A stretch of DNA of 64,000 nucleotides from Mucilaginibacter sp. SMC90 (lineage in GTDB: Bacteria; Bacteroidota; Bacteroidia; Sphingobacteriales; Sphingobacteriaceae), in assembly GCF_022811725.1 (NCBI RefSeq), contig NZ_CP094527.1, forward strand, positions 248,001-312,000. The letters run 5' to 3'. The position numbers and the translations under genes were made by a program. Positions 25,957 to 34,497 of the stretch are shown piece after piece. The first letter of the stretch is position 1. Each line of letters starts with the position of its first letter. Below the pieces are notes generated by a model, which saw only the letters and a program-made list of their open reading frames with translations, had not been told where the DNA came from and ran no database searches.

Positions 25957-27304
25957 CAAAACCAATCACCTTAAACTATTAAAACAGGTGTTGCGGCCGG
26001 TTTTACGCGGCAGTATCGCCCTCATAGTTTTAAGCCTGCCTTTTGCAGCCAGCGCGCAAGACAGGACAATCACACTTGACGAAGCTATTAAGCTTGGCCT
26101 TGAAAACAGCAAAACCCTTAAACTTTCAAATTCAAAGGTTGAGCAGGCTGTTTCTGAGTACAACCAGGCTAAAGACGAAGCCCTGCCTACCGGTAAAGTA
26201 AGTTATGGTTATAACCATGCAGAGATTCCGGCCAACAGGCTTGCATTAGGTTCTGAAAGCTTTAACCTGCCTGCACGTGCTGACGCTTACTTAGGGATCC
26301 TTACTTTAAACCAAACCATATTTGCCGGCGGTAAATTGAAATATGCCCGCCAGTCAACCGACCTGCTTACACAGGTTGCCCGTTTGGATGTGGAGAACGA
26401 TAAAGACCAGATCGTTTACGACATTATCAGCTCGTATTATAACCTGTACAAGGTGCTGCAAAGCAAAAAGGTAGTAACTCAAAACCTTACCACTGTTGAT
26501 GCTCAGATTAAACAGGCACAACGCTTTTTTGAACAAGGTTTGGTTACTAAAAATGATGTATTGCGTTTCCAGTTGCAACGCTCAAATATTGAGGTTAACG
26601 GTATCGATCTGGAAACTAATCGTCGGATCATCAACTACAACCTTAACGTATTGTTAGGTTTACCTGAAGGTACACAGTTAAACATCGACCAGATTGTTGA
26701 AGCCGACAGGCAGGTAGCGCCGCTAACCGCTTACCTTGATACAGCAATGACTGCACGCCCTGAGTTTAAGCAATTCGCACTACGCAGCCGTGTTGCCGAA
26801 ACTAATATCAAAAGCATAAAAGCTAATGAGTTGCCAACCTTAGGCGCTTCGGTTGCAGGTTACTACGTTGACGTTAGCGCTAACCCGATACCTAAAAGTG
26901 GTAACTTTATTACCCCACTTTCGGCTGGTTTAACACTGTCATGGAACTTCAGCTCATTGTGGACAAACAAAAACAAAGTAAAAGAAGCCCAGATTCAAAG
27001 CCAGCAGGTTGATATCAACAAAAGTATCACTACCGACCGTGTGAAAGATGAGGTTAACCAAAGCTACCAGAACTATACCATGGCGCTTGAAAAGATCAAA
27101 CTTTTGCAAACTTCAATTGATCAGGCAGGTGAAAACAACAAGATCCTCGAATCAAAATACAAAAGCAATATAGCATCAGCTACAGACAGGGCCGATGCGG
27201 AAACCTTGCTTTACCAGGCACAGATCAATTTAGAATTGGCTAAAGCCGATGCTGGTCTGGCTTACTACACGTTACAAAAATCAACAGGAAAAATCAACAA
27301 ATAA
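25934..27304 (+). CDS. TolC family outer membrane efflux protein
   Basis: A protein of 454-456 residues; ATGs at 25934 and 25940 are both possible and overlap the TetR gene. A signal peptide (GSIALIVLSLPFAASAQ) follows a short basic N-terminus. Two repeated outer-membrane-efflux halves have long coiled-coil helices (SKVEQAVSEYNQAKDEALP; LTTVDAQIKQAQRFFEQGLV; KIKLLQTSIDQAGENN). It is the outer-membrane channel of a tripartite pump formed with the HlyD-like adaptor and the 14-helix MFS transporter encoded next. Confidence 0.92.
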   Translation: MNMTTQNNKTNHLKLLKQVLRPVLRGSIALIVLSLPFAASAQDRTITLDEAIKLGLENSKTLKLSNSKVEQAVSEYNQAKDEALPTGKVSYGYNHAEIPANRLALGSESFNLPARADAYLGILTLNQTIFAGGKLKYARQSTDLLTQVARLDVENDKDQIVYDIISSYYNLYKVLQSKKVVTQNLTTVDAQIKQAQRFFEQGLVTKNDVLRFQLQRSNIEVNGIDLETNRRIINYNLNVLLGLPEGTQLNIDQIVEADRQVAPLTAYLDTAMTARPEFKQFALRSRVAETNIKSIKANELPTLGASVAGYYVDVSANPIPKSGNFITPLSAGLTLSWNFSSLWTNKNKVKEAQIQSQQVDINKSITTDRVKDEVNQSYQNYTMALEKIKLLQTSIDQAGENNKILESKYKSNIASATDRADAETLLYQAQINLELAKADAGLAYYTLQKSTGKINK

Positions 27305-27327
27305 CAATACCAAACCTTTTAAATAAA

Positions 27328-28383
27328 ATGGCAAAGGAACAAGAAACACCGGAACAACCGAAAAAGAAAAACAAAGTTATCCCCATCATATTAGGCGTTG
27401 TACTTATTGGCGGTATCATTTTCGGTATAAAAGAATATATCTACTTCAGTAAACACATTGACACTGATGACGCGCAGATCGACGGCGATATCAGTCCTGT
27501 GGTTGCCCGCGTTGGCGGATATGTTGATTCAATTTATTTTGAAGAAAACACCCACGTAAACGTTGGCCAGTCGCTGGTTAAAATTGATGACCGCGATTAT
27601 AAAGTTAAATTAGAGCAGGCTCAGGCTGCACAAGTTGGCGCAAGTGCCGGTATCAATGTAAACCAGTCACAGATCTTCGCTAACGAAGCAAACTCTGCCG
27701 GTGCTAAAGCCCAGGTTGCTTCAAACGCGGCCCACTTAGAAAAAGTGCAGAAAGACTATGACCGTTATGCCAACCTGGTAAAAGACGGATCAGTAACCCA
27801 GCAACAATTTGACCAGGCTAAAGCCGATCTTGATGTTGCAAAAGCAAATTATAAGGCATCACAGGATCAATACAAAGCTGCTGTTGAGCAAATTGGCACA
27901 ACCCGCAGCCAGTTAGCTGTTACCCATACAGGTGTGTCACAAAGGCAGGTTGATATTGATTATGCTAAACTGCAATTGAGCTACACCCTGGTAAAATCAC
28001 CTGCAAGCGGTTTGGCATCTAAAAAGAATGTACAGTTAGGTCAGCTGGTCCAGGCTGGTCAAACTTTATTTTCAATTGTAAATGACAACAGCCTTTACAT
28101 TACCGCCAACTACAAAGAAACCCAGCTTACCGATATCAAAAATGGTTTAAAGGTTGAAATTGAAGTTGACGCTTACCCAGACATGAAACTGGAAGGCCAG
28201 GTTTATAATTTTTCGCCTGCTACTGGTGCTAAATTTTCATTGCTTCCTCCGGATAATGCTACCGGTAACTTCGTGAAAGTTGTGCAACGCGTGCCTGTGA
28301 AAATTAAAATTAACGGCACTAAAGAAGAGCTTGCAAAATTACGCCCGGGTATGAGCGTAAATGTATCTGTAATTAAAGAATAA
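27328..28383 (+). CDS. HlyD/EmrA family membrane-fusion adaptor
   Basis: A 351-residue periplasmic adaptor. A charged cytoplasmic start is followed by one membrane helix at about 17-36 (VIPIILGVVLIGGIIFG). The biotinyl-lipoyl-like halves are HIDTDDAQIDGDISPVVARV and LVKSPASGLASKKNVQLGQL; between them lies a coiled-coil hairpin (about 95-195). The C-terminal beta-barrel holds NDNSLYITANYKETQL. It links the MFS pump to TolC, as in EmrA-EmrB-TolC. The gap to the MFS gene is 4 nt. Confidence 0.92.
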   Translation: MAKEQETPEQPKKKNKVIPIILGVVLIGGIIFGIKEYIYFSKHIDTDDAQIDGDISPVVARVGGYVDSIYFEENTHVNVGQSLVKIDDRDYKVKLEQAQAAQVGASAGINVNQSQIFANEANSAGAKAQVASNAAHLEKVQKDYDRYANLVKDGSVTQQQFDQAKADLDVAKANYKASQDQYKAAVEQIGTTRSQLAVTHTGVSQRQVDIDYAKLQLSYTLVKSPASGLASKKNVQLGQLVQAGQTLFSIVNDNSLYITANYKETQLTDIKNGLKVEIEVDAYPDMKLEGQVYNFSPATGAKFSLLPPDNATGNFVKVVQRVPVKIKINGTKEELAKLRPGMSVNVSVIKE

Positions 28384-28387
28384 TATT

Positions 28388-29932
28388 ATGGCTGAAACTG
28401 GCTTTAAAAAGTGGATCATCACCATAACGGTGATCACAGCTTCGTTACTGGAGCTGATTGATACCACTATCGTTAACGTAGCGTTGCCTCACATACAGGG
28501 TAACCTTGGCGCAACCCTTGAGGATGTGGCCTGGGTAGTTACCGGGTATGCGGTAGCCAACGTGATCATATTGCCCATGTCTGGTTGGCTGGGCGGCCGT
28601 TTTGGGCGTAAAAATTATTTCATGGCATCTATCATCGTGTTTACCATCGTATCATTTTTATGTGGTAACGCGCACAGTATGGATGAGCTGGTGTTGTTCA
28701 GGATTATTCAAGGTATAGCCGGCGGCGGTTTGATTTCAACCGCCCAGGCCATATTGCTTGAAACCTGGCCCCGCGAACAAATAGGTACAGCAACCGCCTT
28801 GTTTGGTTTGGGAGCGGTTGTAGGCCCAACTGTAGGCCCTACCATTGGCGGCTGGATAGTTGAAAATTACTCATGGCCATGGATCTTTTATGTAAACATC
28901 CCGGTAGGAGCGCTGGCCGCATTTTGTACCTATACTTTTGTTAGGGAAACGCCCAAGGATGCCAAGGGTAAACCGGTTGACTGGTGGGGTATTATCCTGC
29001 TGGCTGTTGCGGTAGGCAGTTTACAAACTGTATTGGAAAAAGGCGAAAGTGAAGACTGGTTTGCTAAGCCGTACATCCTGGTTTTAACTATATCGGCCGT
29101 ATTAGGAACCATATTGTTTATCTGGCGCGAAATGAGTACAGAGCACCCGATAGTAAATTTCAGCATTTTGCGGCATCGAAGTTTTGCCGTGGGGATGTTT
29201 ACCTCGTTCATACTGGGTTTCGGCTTGTATGGTTCGGTGTTTGTGTTCCCGGTGTTTTGTCAAAACCTGCTCGGCTTTAATGCCCAGCAAACCGGCGAGC
29301 TGTTGTTTCCGGGCGGTTTGTGTACTATTGTGATGATGCCGTTTATAGGCAAGATGCTTAACAAAGGTATCCCGGCCCAGTTTATGGCCACAGCGGGTAT
29401 GTTTTTGTTTTACGTATTTACGCACATGCTTAGCAATTCAACGCTGGCCACGGGCGAAAAAGACGTGTTAGTGCCTTTATTAATCCGTGGTGTAGGTATG
29501 GCCTTATTGTTTGTGCCGCTTACTACACTGGCCATGGCCGACCTGAAAGGCCCCGAGTTGGGACAGGGTTCGGGCTTGAACAATATGATGCGCCAATTAG
29601 GTGGTTCATTTGGTATAGCCACGCTAACAACGCTTATTCACATACGCCAGGGCGTACACCGGAATAACCTGTTGGTAAATATCAATCCATACAATAATGC
29701 TTTTAATGATCGCCTGCATATGCTTACGCAGGGCTTCATGGCAAAAGGTAAATCAGTGATTGATGCTACGCATATGGCTTACCAGGCAATTGAAGGAATG
29801 GTTACCAGGCAAACATTGCTGTTAACCTATGACGATGCTTACTGGATATCGGGATTGGTGATGCTGTTTTCGATACCGCTGCTTTATTTGCAGCCGTTTA
29901 AAAAACTGAAGGCCGTAGCTGATTCTCATTAA
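28388..29932 (+). CDS. DHA2 family MFS drug transporter (EmrB/QacA type)
   Basis: A 514-residue transporter with 14 predicted helices that exports compounds by proton antiport. Signatures are ELIDTTIVNVALPHIQGNLG in the first helix, motif A in GWLGGRFGRKNYF, and motif C in GAVVGPTVGPTIGGWIVENY. The last gene of the TetR-TolC-HlyD-MFS operon, it completes a tripartite pump across both membranes. The substrate is unknown; multidrug or hydrophobic compounds are usual for this family. Confidence 0.93.
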   Translation: MAETGFKKWIITITVITASLLELIDTTIVNVALPHIQGNLGATLEDVAWVVTGYAVANVIILPMSGWLGGRFGRKNYFMASIIVFTIVSFLCGNAHSMDELVLFRIIQGIAGGGLISTAQAILLETWPREQIGTATALFGLGAVVGPTVGPTIGGWIVENYSWPWIFYVNIPVGALAAFCTYTFVRETPKDAKGKPVDWWGIILLAVAVGSLQTVLEKGESEDWFAKPYILVLTISAVLGTILFIWREMSTEHPIVNFSILRHRSFAVGMFTSFILGFGLYGSVFVFPVFCQNLLGFNAQQTGELLFPGGLCTIVMMPFIGKMLNKGIPAQFMATAGMFLFYVFTHMLSNSTLATGEKDVLVPLLIRGVGMALLFVPLTTLAMADLKGPELGQGSGLNNMMRQLGGSFGIATLTTLIHIRQGVHRNNLLVNINPYNNAFNDRLHMLTQGFMAKGKSVIDATHMAYQAIEGMVTRQTLLLTYDDAYWISGLVMLFSIPLLYLQPFKKLKAVADSH

Positions 29933-29939
29933 AACGATA

Positions 29940-29970
29940 AAAGCCGTTCCACTATTACCGGAACGGCTTT
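29940..29970 (+). terminator. Hairpin after the efflux operon
   Basis: An 11-bp perfect stem (AAAGCCGTTCC / GGAACGGCTTT) starts eight bases after the MFS stop. It is followed by CCCC and an A-run rather than a T-tract, so its strength as a terminator is uncertain. Confidence 0.5.
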
Positions 29971-30127
29971 CCCCAAAAAAAATTAACAATTAAAATTTAA
30001 GTTACTCCCCCCGCATAAACAACATATTTGAATATTGCGACCGGGGTTTGTTTAATCTTAAGGTATAAATTTACTGGTTTTTAATTAATAAACGCAAATT
30101 TTATTCCGTAATAAAATGCTATTTATG

Positions 30128-30166
30128 AAAAAGGCATGAAATTTTATTGTTTCATGCCTTTTTTAT
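30128..30166. terminator. Bidirectional terminator between efflux operon and AhpD gene
   Basis: Perfect 14-bp stem AAAAAGGCATGAAA / TTTCATGCCTTTTT with an 8-nt loop and flanking T-run, placed between convergent genes. Confidence 0.85.
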
Positions 30167-30187
30167 TGTTTAAATAAATTATGCTTG

Positions 30188-30772
30188 TTAAAATATAACT
30201 TTTCCGGTAGCGGTGATTAATGATGCTATACGCACGGCATCAAAAATACGCTCCTCGGTAGTGCCTAATTTAATCAATGAATCTTCGTGGGCGTTCACGC
30301 ACATTTCGCAGCCATTAATTGCCGATACAGCTAAGCTGGCCAGTTCAAAAAACTCTTTACCGGTTACGGGTTTCATCATTAACTGCATGCGGATACGCGC
30401 AGGGATCTGGGTGTATTTTTCCTTTTGAGTAAAATGCCTGAAACGGTAAAATATATTGTTTGATGCCAGTAATGAAGCACAGCCAACAGCTTCGCCAATT
30501 TCGGCATCGGTAGCTTCGCTTTCTTTAGCATATTTGGTAAAGTAGTTGGTAAGTGGTACGTTATTGTTGTTAGCCGCGGTAGCCAAACCTAACAGGGCGC
30601 ACTCTTTGTTAGTTAGATGGGCAGATGTAAGGGTGCTGGTAAAGTTTAGCTTCAAATCGCGCAGGTAGCGTGATTCGCCTGTTTCTAAAAGGGTAAGACT
30701 CGCGGTGCGGTAGCTTTTATCTAATCCGATACTTTCAAGTATCTCCTGGATCACTTCGGTACTTTCGTTCAT
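30188..30772 (-). CDS. ahpD: AhpD-like alkylhydroperoxidase / carboxymuconolactone decarboxylase family protein
   Basis: A 194-residue all-helical protein. The AhpD catalytic pattern is NGCEMCVNAHED with Cys155, Cys158 and His162; the C-terminal cysteine is typically the reactive one that reduces AhpC. In Mycobacterium AhpD passes electrons from a lipoyl protein to AhpC. The peroxiredoxin gene directly upstream has the cysteine pattern of the AhpD-dependent type, which supports the same role. The two genes are separated by a terminator and a hairpin repeat, so they may be transcribed partly independently. Confidence 0.85.
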   Translation of the reverse strand: MNESTEVIQEILESIGLDKSYRTASLTLLETGESRYLRDLKLNFTSTLTSAHLTNKECALLGLATAANNNNVPLTNYFTKYAKESEATDAEIGEAVGCASLLASNNIFYRFRHFTQKEKYTQIPARIRMQLMMKPVTGKEFFELASLAVSAINGCEMCVNAHEDSLIKLGTTEERIFDAVRIASLITATGKVIF

Positions 30773-30800
30773 TTTTTTTCGGAATTGTTTTTTATTTTCC

Positions 30801-30896
30801 TGTAGAGACGCATAATTGCGTCTCCCGCATGCAAATTACGGAGGCGAATAGTGCAGGCGGCTTGTCCTACGGGAGACGCAATTATGCGTCTCTACA
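30801..30896. repeat. Hairpin repeat element, family C
   Basis: A 96-nt element with perfect 26-bp terminal inverted repeats (30801-30826 and 30871-30896, beginning tgtagagacgcataattgcg) around a 44-nt spacer. Inside each arm GAGACGCATAATTGCGTCTC is a palindrome. It sits between the two antioxidant genes. Confidence 0.85.
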
Positions 30897-30920
30897 TATA
30901 AAACACTTAGAAAAGGGTGT

Positions 30921-30953
30921 AAAAAATCCCCGCACCGAAATCCAGTACGGGGA
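30921..30953 (-). terminator. Terminator of the peroxiredoxin gene
   Basis: On the minus strand a stem CCCCGTAC / GTGCGGGG (one mismatch) is followed by a T-run. It lies 19 nt after the stop codon. Confidence 0.65.
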
Positions 30954-30971
30954 CAATTATCTGTTATATGA

Positions 30972-31517
30972 TTATACAGTTAAAGTTTCCTGACCTTTTT
31001 CCCAGTTGCAAGGGCAAAGCTCGTCAGTTTGTAAACCATCAAGTACACGTAATACTTCTTTCACGTTACGGCCAACGCTCAGGTCGTTAACTGATACCCA
31101 ACGGATGATACCTTGTGGATCAACGATGAAAGTAGCACGGTAAGCAATTTTTTCAGTTGGTTCTAAAATACCTAAATCTTCAGCCAATGATTTTGAAGTA
31201 TCAGCAAGCATAGGGAATTTCAAATCGCGAAGATCATCATGATCTCTTCTCCAGGCAGCGTGAACAAACTCAGAGTCGGTAGAAGCGCCGATCAAACGGG
31301 TTTCGCGGTCGCGGAATTCGCCAAAGTTTTTGTTGAATTCGGCAATTTCAGTAGGGCAAACAAAAGTGAAGTCTTTTGGCCACCAGAACATTACAGTCCA
31401 AACGTTATCATCGTTGGTTAAATACTCAGAAGTAAGGGTTTCAAACTCTTTACCTTTTTCAAGGCTTACTACTGCTGTTTTAGAAAATTCGGGGAATTTT
31501 TGTCCTATCGTTAACAT
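30972..31517 (-). CDS. ahpC: AhpC/TSA family peroxiredoxin (AhpD-dependent type)
   Basis: A 181-residue peroxidase that reduces hydrogen peroxide and organic peroxides. The peroxidatic cysteine is Cys54 in DFTFVCPTE. At the C-terminus LCPCNW carries two cysteines (168 and 170), the three-cysteine arrangement of mycobacterial AhpC, which is reduced by AhpD and not by AhpF. An AhpD homologue is encoded next. A promoter-like TATATTTG lies upstream on the minus strand. No regulator such as OxyR is nearby. Confidence 0.92.
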   Translation of the reverse strand: MLTIGQKFPEFSKTAVVSLEKGKEFETLTSEYLTNDDNVWTVMFWWPKDFTFVCPTEIAEFNKNFGEFRDRETRLIGASTDSEFVHAAWRRDHDDLRDLKFPMLADTSKSLAEDLGILEPTEKIAYRATFIVDPQGIIRWVSVNDLSVGRNVKEVLRVLDGLQTDELCPCNWEKGQETLTV

Positions 31518-31544
31518 ATTTTGATATTTCTTTTAATGTTTATG

Positions 31545-31552
31545 CAAATATA
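31545..31552 (-). promoter_or_regulatory. Probable -7 element of the peroxiredoxin gene
   Basis: On the minus strand TATATTTG fits TAnnTTTG, 27 nt ahead of the start codon. The -33 region has only a weak match (TTCG). Confidence 0.4.
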
Positions 31553-31703
31553 AAAATTTAAACCCGCCTCCCGAATACGAATAATTGATGATGTATAGAT
31601 TTTAGCTATATGATTATTGTGTGATATATATAATATTTATAGTGTTATTTATAAGGGGTTTAGCCCGTTTTTGCTATTTCAAAAAATGCGCTATCTTGGT
31701 TGT

Positions 31704-33605
31704 ATGAAAACCAAACCTATCCTTATTATTGCGGTGGCTGTTATTGTTTTGGCAGTTGGCGGATACTTTTTATTCAAAGGAAAACCCAAACAGTCAACCA
31801 GCAGCAATGAAATAAGCAACTTTTTAAAAGCATTCAAAGCTCAGGTTATAAAAGGCAATCGCGATTCATTGATGAGTTATTTTGCCGACAAACAAACATC
31901 TGAACCTATCAATAAATTAATAACAACCCTAATCAACAAACAGCAAAAAAGCGACGAAGAAGATGTATCTTTTAATATAGAGCTGAATGTAGAGCAGGCC
32001 GAAATTACGCAGATCAATCCTCAACTCGCCACAGCTGTTGTTCCTGTTACCTTTAGCGAGCAGCACTTGGATACAAGGTATTCGGGCATAACTTTTACCA
32101 TTCAAAAAAACGAGCAAAACAAACTTAGCATCTACCAGGCAGATGCTCGTAATTTCATGAATGATTATATAGCTTACCGTAATACCGCGTGGGCAAAAAA
32201 ATATACGGATAAAGAAATTTATAGCCCGGAAACACTGAAAGCATTCTTAGATGCAGGCAATTTGTTCGCTAAATATGATAGCGTAATATGGTTTACCCAT
32301 TTAAAGAAACAGACATATTTTTATGTAGTAAAGGGGAAGTGGGATTATTATAACTTAATGAAGGATACTGCCAAAACATATAAAATGGGATTAATCGGCC
32401 CCGATTATAAAGAAGTAATCCCTGCTGAATATGACCTTATTCATAACATCAGCGGCACGTTTCCTGATCTTATTGAAGTTGAAAAAGATCGTAAGCGGGG
32501 TTTTTATGACCTTAGTGGTAAAGTTGTAATTCCCGTTGAATATGACCAGATATTTCCGGTTAATGATACCGAAAACCTTGCCGCACTAAGAAAAGGCGAT
32601 GAGTACTTTTGGCTAAAAAACGACTTTACTGTGTCCGAAAAAACCGAGGTTAAAATCAGTGAGCTGTTTTCGAAACTTAAGCAACCAAACTCATTTACAT
32701 TAACCAAGAGCCCGGCCGGTGATATTACCGAGTTTAACTCGCGCGAGCAGCACGGCAGCATTTATCTTCCTCCTTCATATCTTGTTGATCTCGGGTTGAT
32801 TCGAAAAGTGCATGAATTTAAAAACCCACTGCGTAAGCATGTTGACTTTGTAGCTACAAGTTCACAGTATATAGTAAAAGCAAGAGCGTTGCCGGTAAAA
32901 GTATCCGCCGAAAACAACAGCTGGTTGCAAACGGCTTATTATTCTATTCGTGATTATTTTATAGGTGGCCGCGCCGAATTCTATGATACCAATAACATAA
33001 TCTTGATAGATGACAAAAGCAACAAGATTTATAGCTATGAAATCAACACTGATATTAACTCCGAAGAAGGCGGGGGCGAATTAAGCGGAAGCTGCAATGA
33101 GTATAATATCAATGCAACCAGCGATTCGCTACTGGAGGTAAAAGTTACAACCACTGCCAATATCGAACTCTATAATCACACCTTTATTGATGAGCTGCCC
33201 GTATTTCATTTCCTTAAACTTGAAAATGGCAAAGTAACAGAAGCCATGAACACAAAAAGGGTGTTCGCTTTTACCAAATACCAGAAAATGGACGACCATT
33301 TTATTAACGGCTGTTATGTTTATGGTAAAGTTGACAACGGGAAATATAGAAATACAGATGGAGGGCCGATTTCGTCTGAAGTATTAAGGTATATGAAAAA
33401 CGAGATCTACGCCGACTATAACTACCAGTTTAAAGACAAGCGCTGGACGGATGTCTTCTCGCAACAGTTTTATGACCGTTATAAACCAGAAAACGCCAGT
33501 GTTCAGGATTCGCTAACCGAGATTGATAAATATAACATTCAATGGATTGATCAAAAGTTAAAAGGCCTGCCGGTGATACAGCCTAAAGTACTTGCTGCTA
33601 AATGA
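31704..33605 (+). CDS. Membrane-anchored WG-repeat-containing protein
   Basis: A 633-residue protein with a single N-terminal membrane anchor (PILIIAVAVIVLAVGGYFLF) and a large external part. The ATG before KTKPIL is chosen because the anchor starts there; the open frame continues 29 residues upstream but begins with TTG and is not protein-like. Around residues 215-300 are WG-type beta repeats (GLIGPDYKEVIPAEYDLI; GFYDLSGKVVIPVEYDQI). The rest is beta-rich with no motif I can name. The stop overlaps the start of the DUF2306 gene by 4 nt (ATGA), so the two are co-expressed. Function unknown. Confidence 0.7.
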   Translation: MKTKPILIIAVAVIVLAVGGYFLFKGKPKQSTSSNEISNFLKAFKAQVIKGNRDSLMSYFADKQTSEPINKLITTLINKQQKSDEEDVSFNIELNVEQAEITQINPQLATAVVPVTFSEQHLDTRYSGITFTIQKNEQNKLSIYQADARNFMNDYIAYRNTAWAKKYTDKEIYSPETLKAFLDAGNLFAKYDSVIWFTHLKKQTYFYVVKGKWDYYNLMKDTAKTYKMGLIGPDYKEVIPAEYDLIHNISGTFPDLIEVEKDRKRGFYDLSGKVVIPVEYDQIFPVNDTENLAALRKGDEYFWLKNDFTVSEKTEVKISELFSKLKQPNSFTLTKSPAGDITEFNSREQHGSIYLPPSYLVDLGLIRKVHEFKNPLRKHVDFVATSSQYIVKARALPVKVSAENNSWLQTAYYSIRDYFIGGRAEFYDTNNIILIDDKSNKIYSYEINTDINSEEGGGELSGSCNEYNINATSDSLLEVKVTTTANIELYNHTFIDELPVFHFLKLENGKVTEAMNTKRVFAFTKYQKMDDHFINGCYVYGKVDNGKYRNTDGGPISSEVLRYMKNEIYADYNYQFKDKRWTDVFSQQFYDRYKPENASVQDSLTEIDKYNIQWIDQKLKGLPVIQPKVLAAK

Positions 33606-34234
33606 GCATTACCGGTCGCATATTAAGATATTTTGCCTTTTTCTGGGTGTTGATATTGTGCGCCGGTACGTTTGTTCAGTACTGGGATTTTAATCATGAT
33701 TCCTACTTTTTGCATATTAAGGAAACGGCGGTAAAAACAGGGTGGTACCTGCCTGCCTTTTATTGTCATATTATAGGTAGCAGCGTGATACTGCTTGCCG
33801 GATTCTTTCAGTTTTCAAAAAAGGTTTACAGTAACAAAGCGCTTCACCGGGCATTAGGAAAGCTGTATGTGTTCGGCGTTTTGTTTTTTGCAGCGCCAGG
33901 CGCGTACGTAATGACACTTTTTATTAATCGCGGTACGGGTGTGTTTATATCGTTCCTGCTGCAAAACACGCTTTGGGTAGTTTTTACCTTAGCCGCATTT
34001 CTGCTGGTTAAAAACGGGCGGATTGACGATCACATTAAAATGATGAACCGCAGCTATGCTCTTGCCTTTGGTGCAGTTACGTTACGGTTTTATATCTGGC
34101 TGTTCACCGTACTGGGTAATGGCGTAAATTTTCATAATAACTACCTCATTATTGCCTTTTTAAGCTGGGTGCCTAATTTGATTTTGGCCGAGGTTATAAA
34201 TAGGTATGGGAAAAGGCCGGTTATGGTTGGTTGA
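33602..34234 (+). CDS. DUF2306 family membrane protein
   Basis: A 210-residue protein with six predicted membrane helices, starting YFAFFWVLILCAGTFVQYW. The pattern AFYCHIIGSSVILLAGFFQF, LHRALGKLYVFGVL and DDHIKMMNRSYALAFGAVTL with its spaced histidines is typical of DUF2306, whose relatives resemble heme-binding or cytochrome b561-like membrane proteins. The reaction is unknown. Translationally coupled to the preceding WG-repeat gene. Confidence 0.78.
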   Translation: MSITGRILRYFAFFWVLILCAGTFVQYWDFNHDSYFLHIKETAVKTGWYLPAFYCHIIGSSVILLAGFFQFSKKVYSNKALHRALGKLYVFGVLFFAAPGAYVMTLFINRGTGVFISFLLQNTLWVVFTLAAFLLVKNGRIDDHIKMMNRSYALAFGAVTLRFYIWLFTVLGNGVNFHNNYLIIAFLSWVPNLILAEVINRYGKRPVMVG

Positions 34235-34258
34235 GAAATAACTAACCCTTTCTTATTG

Positions 34259-34357
34259 TCATCCTGAGCGGTAGCTAAGAATCTTCTCCGCATGCTTAGC
34301 GGATGTGCAAGGCGAAAATACAGGGCGAAGAAGATGCTTCACTGCGTTCAGCATGAC
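34259..34357. repeat. Hairpin repeat element, family B
   Basis: About 99 nt with imperfect inverted ends: gtcatcctgagcggtagc at the left and cgttcagcatgac at the right, with gaatcttct facing agaagatgc inside. It is directly followed by a family A copy. Confidence 0.6.
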
Positions 34358-34380
34358 AAATAAGCTATAACGTTAAACCT

Positions 34381-34472
34381 TCATTGCGAGGTACGAAGCA
34401 ATCCCAAACAGTACAGGGCGAACTCGTATAGCCACTCTGTATGTCGGGGATTGCTTCGTACCTCGCAATGAC
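34381..34472. repeat. Interspersed hairpin repeat, family A, copy 3
   Basis: Perfect 25-bp arms (34381-34405 and 34447-34471). The loop differs more from the first two copies but keeps tacagg and tatagcc motifs. It lies between the DUF2306 gene and TelA. Confidence 0.85.
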
Positions 34473-34497
34473 GGTTATTTATAATCTTGCAAGCCTC

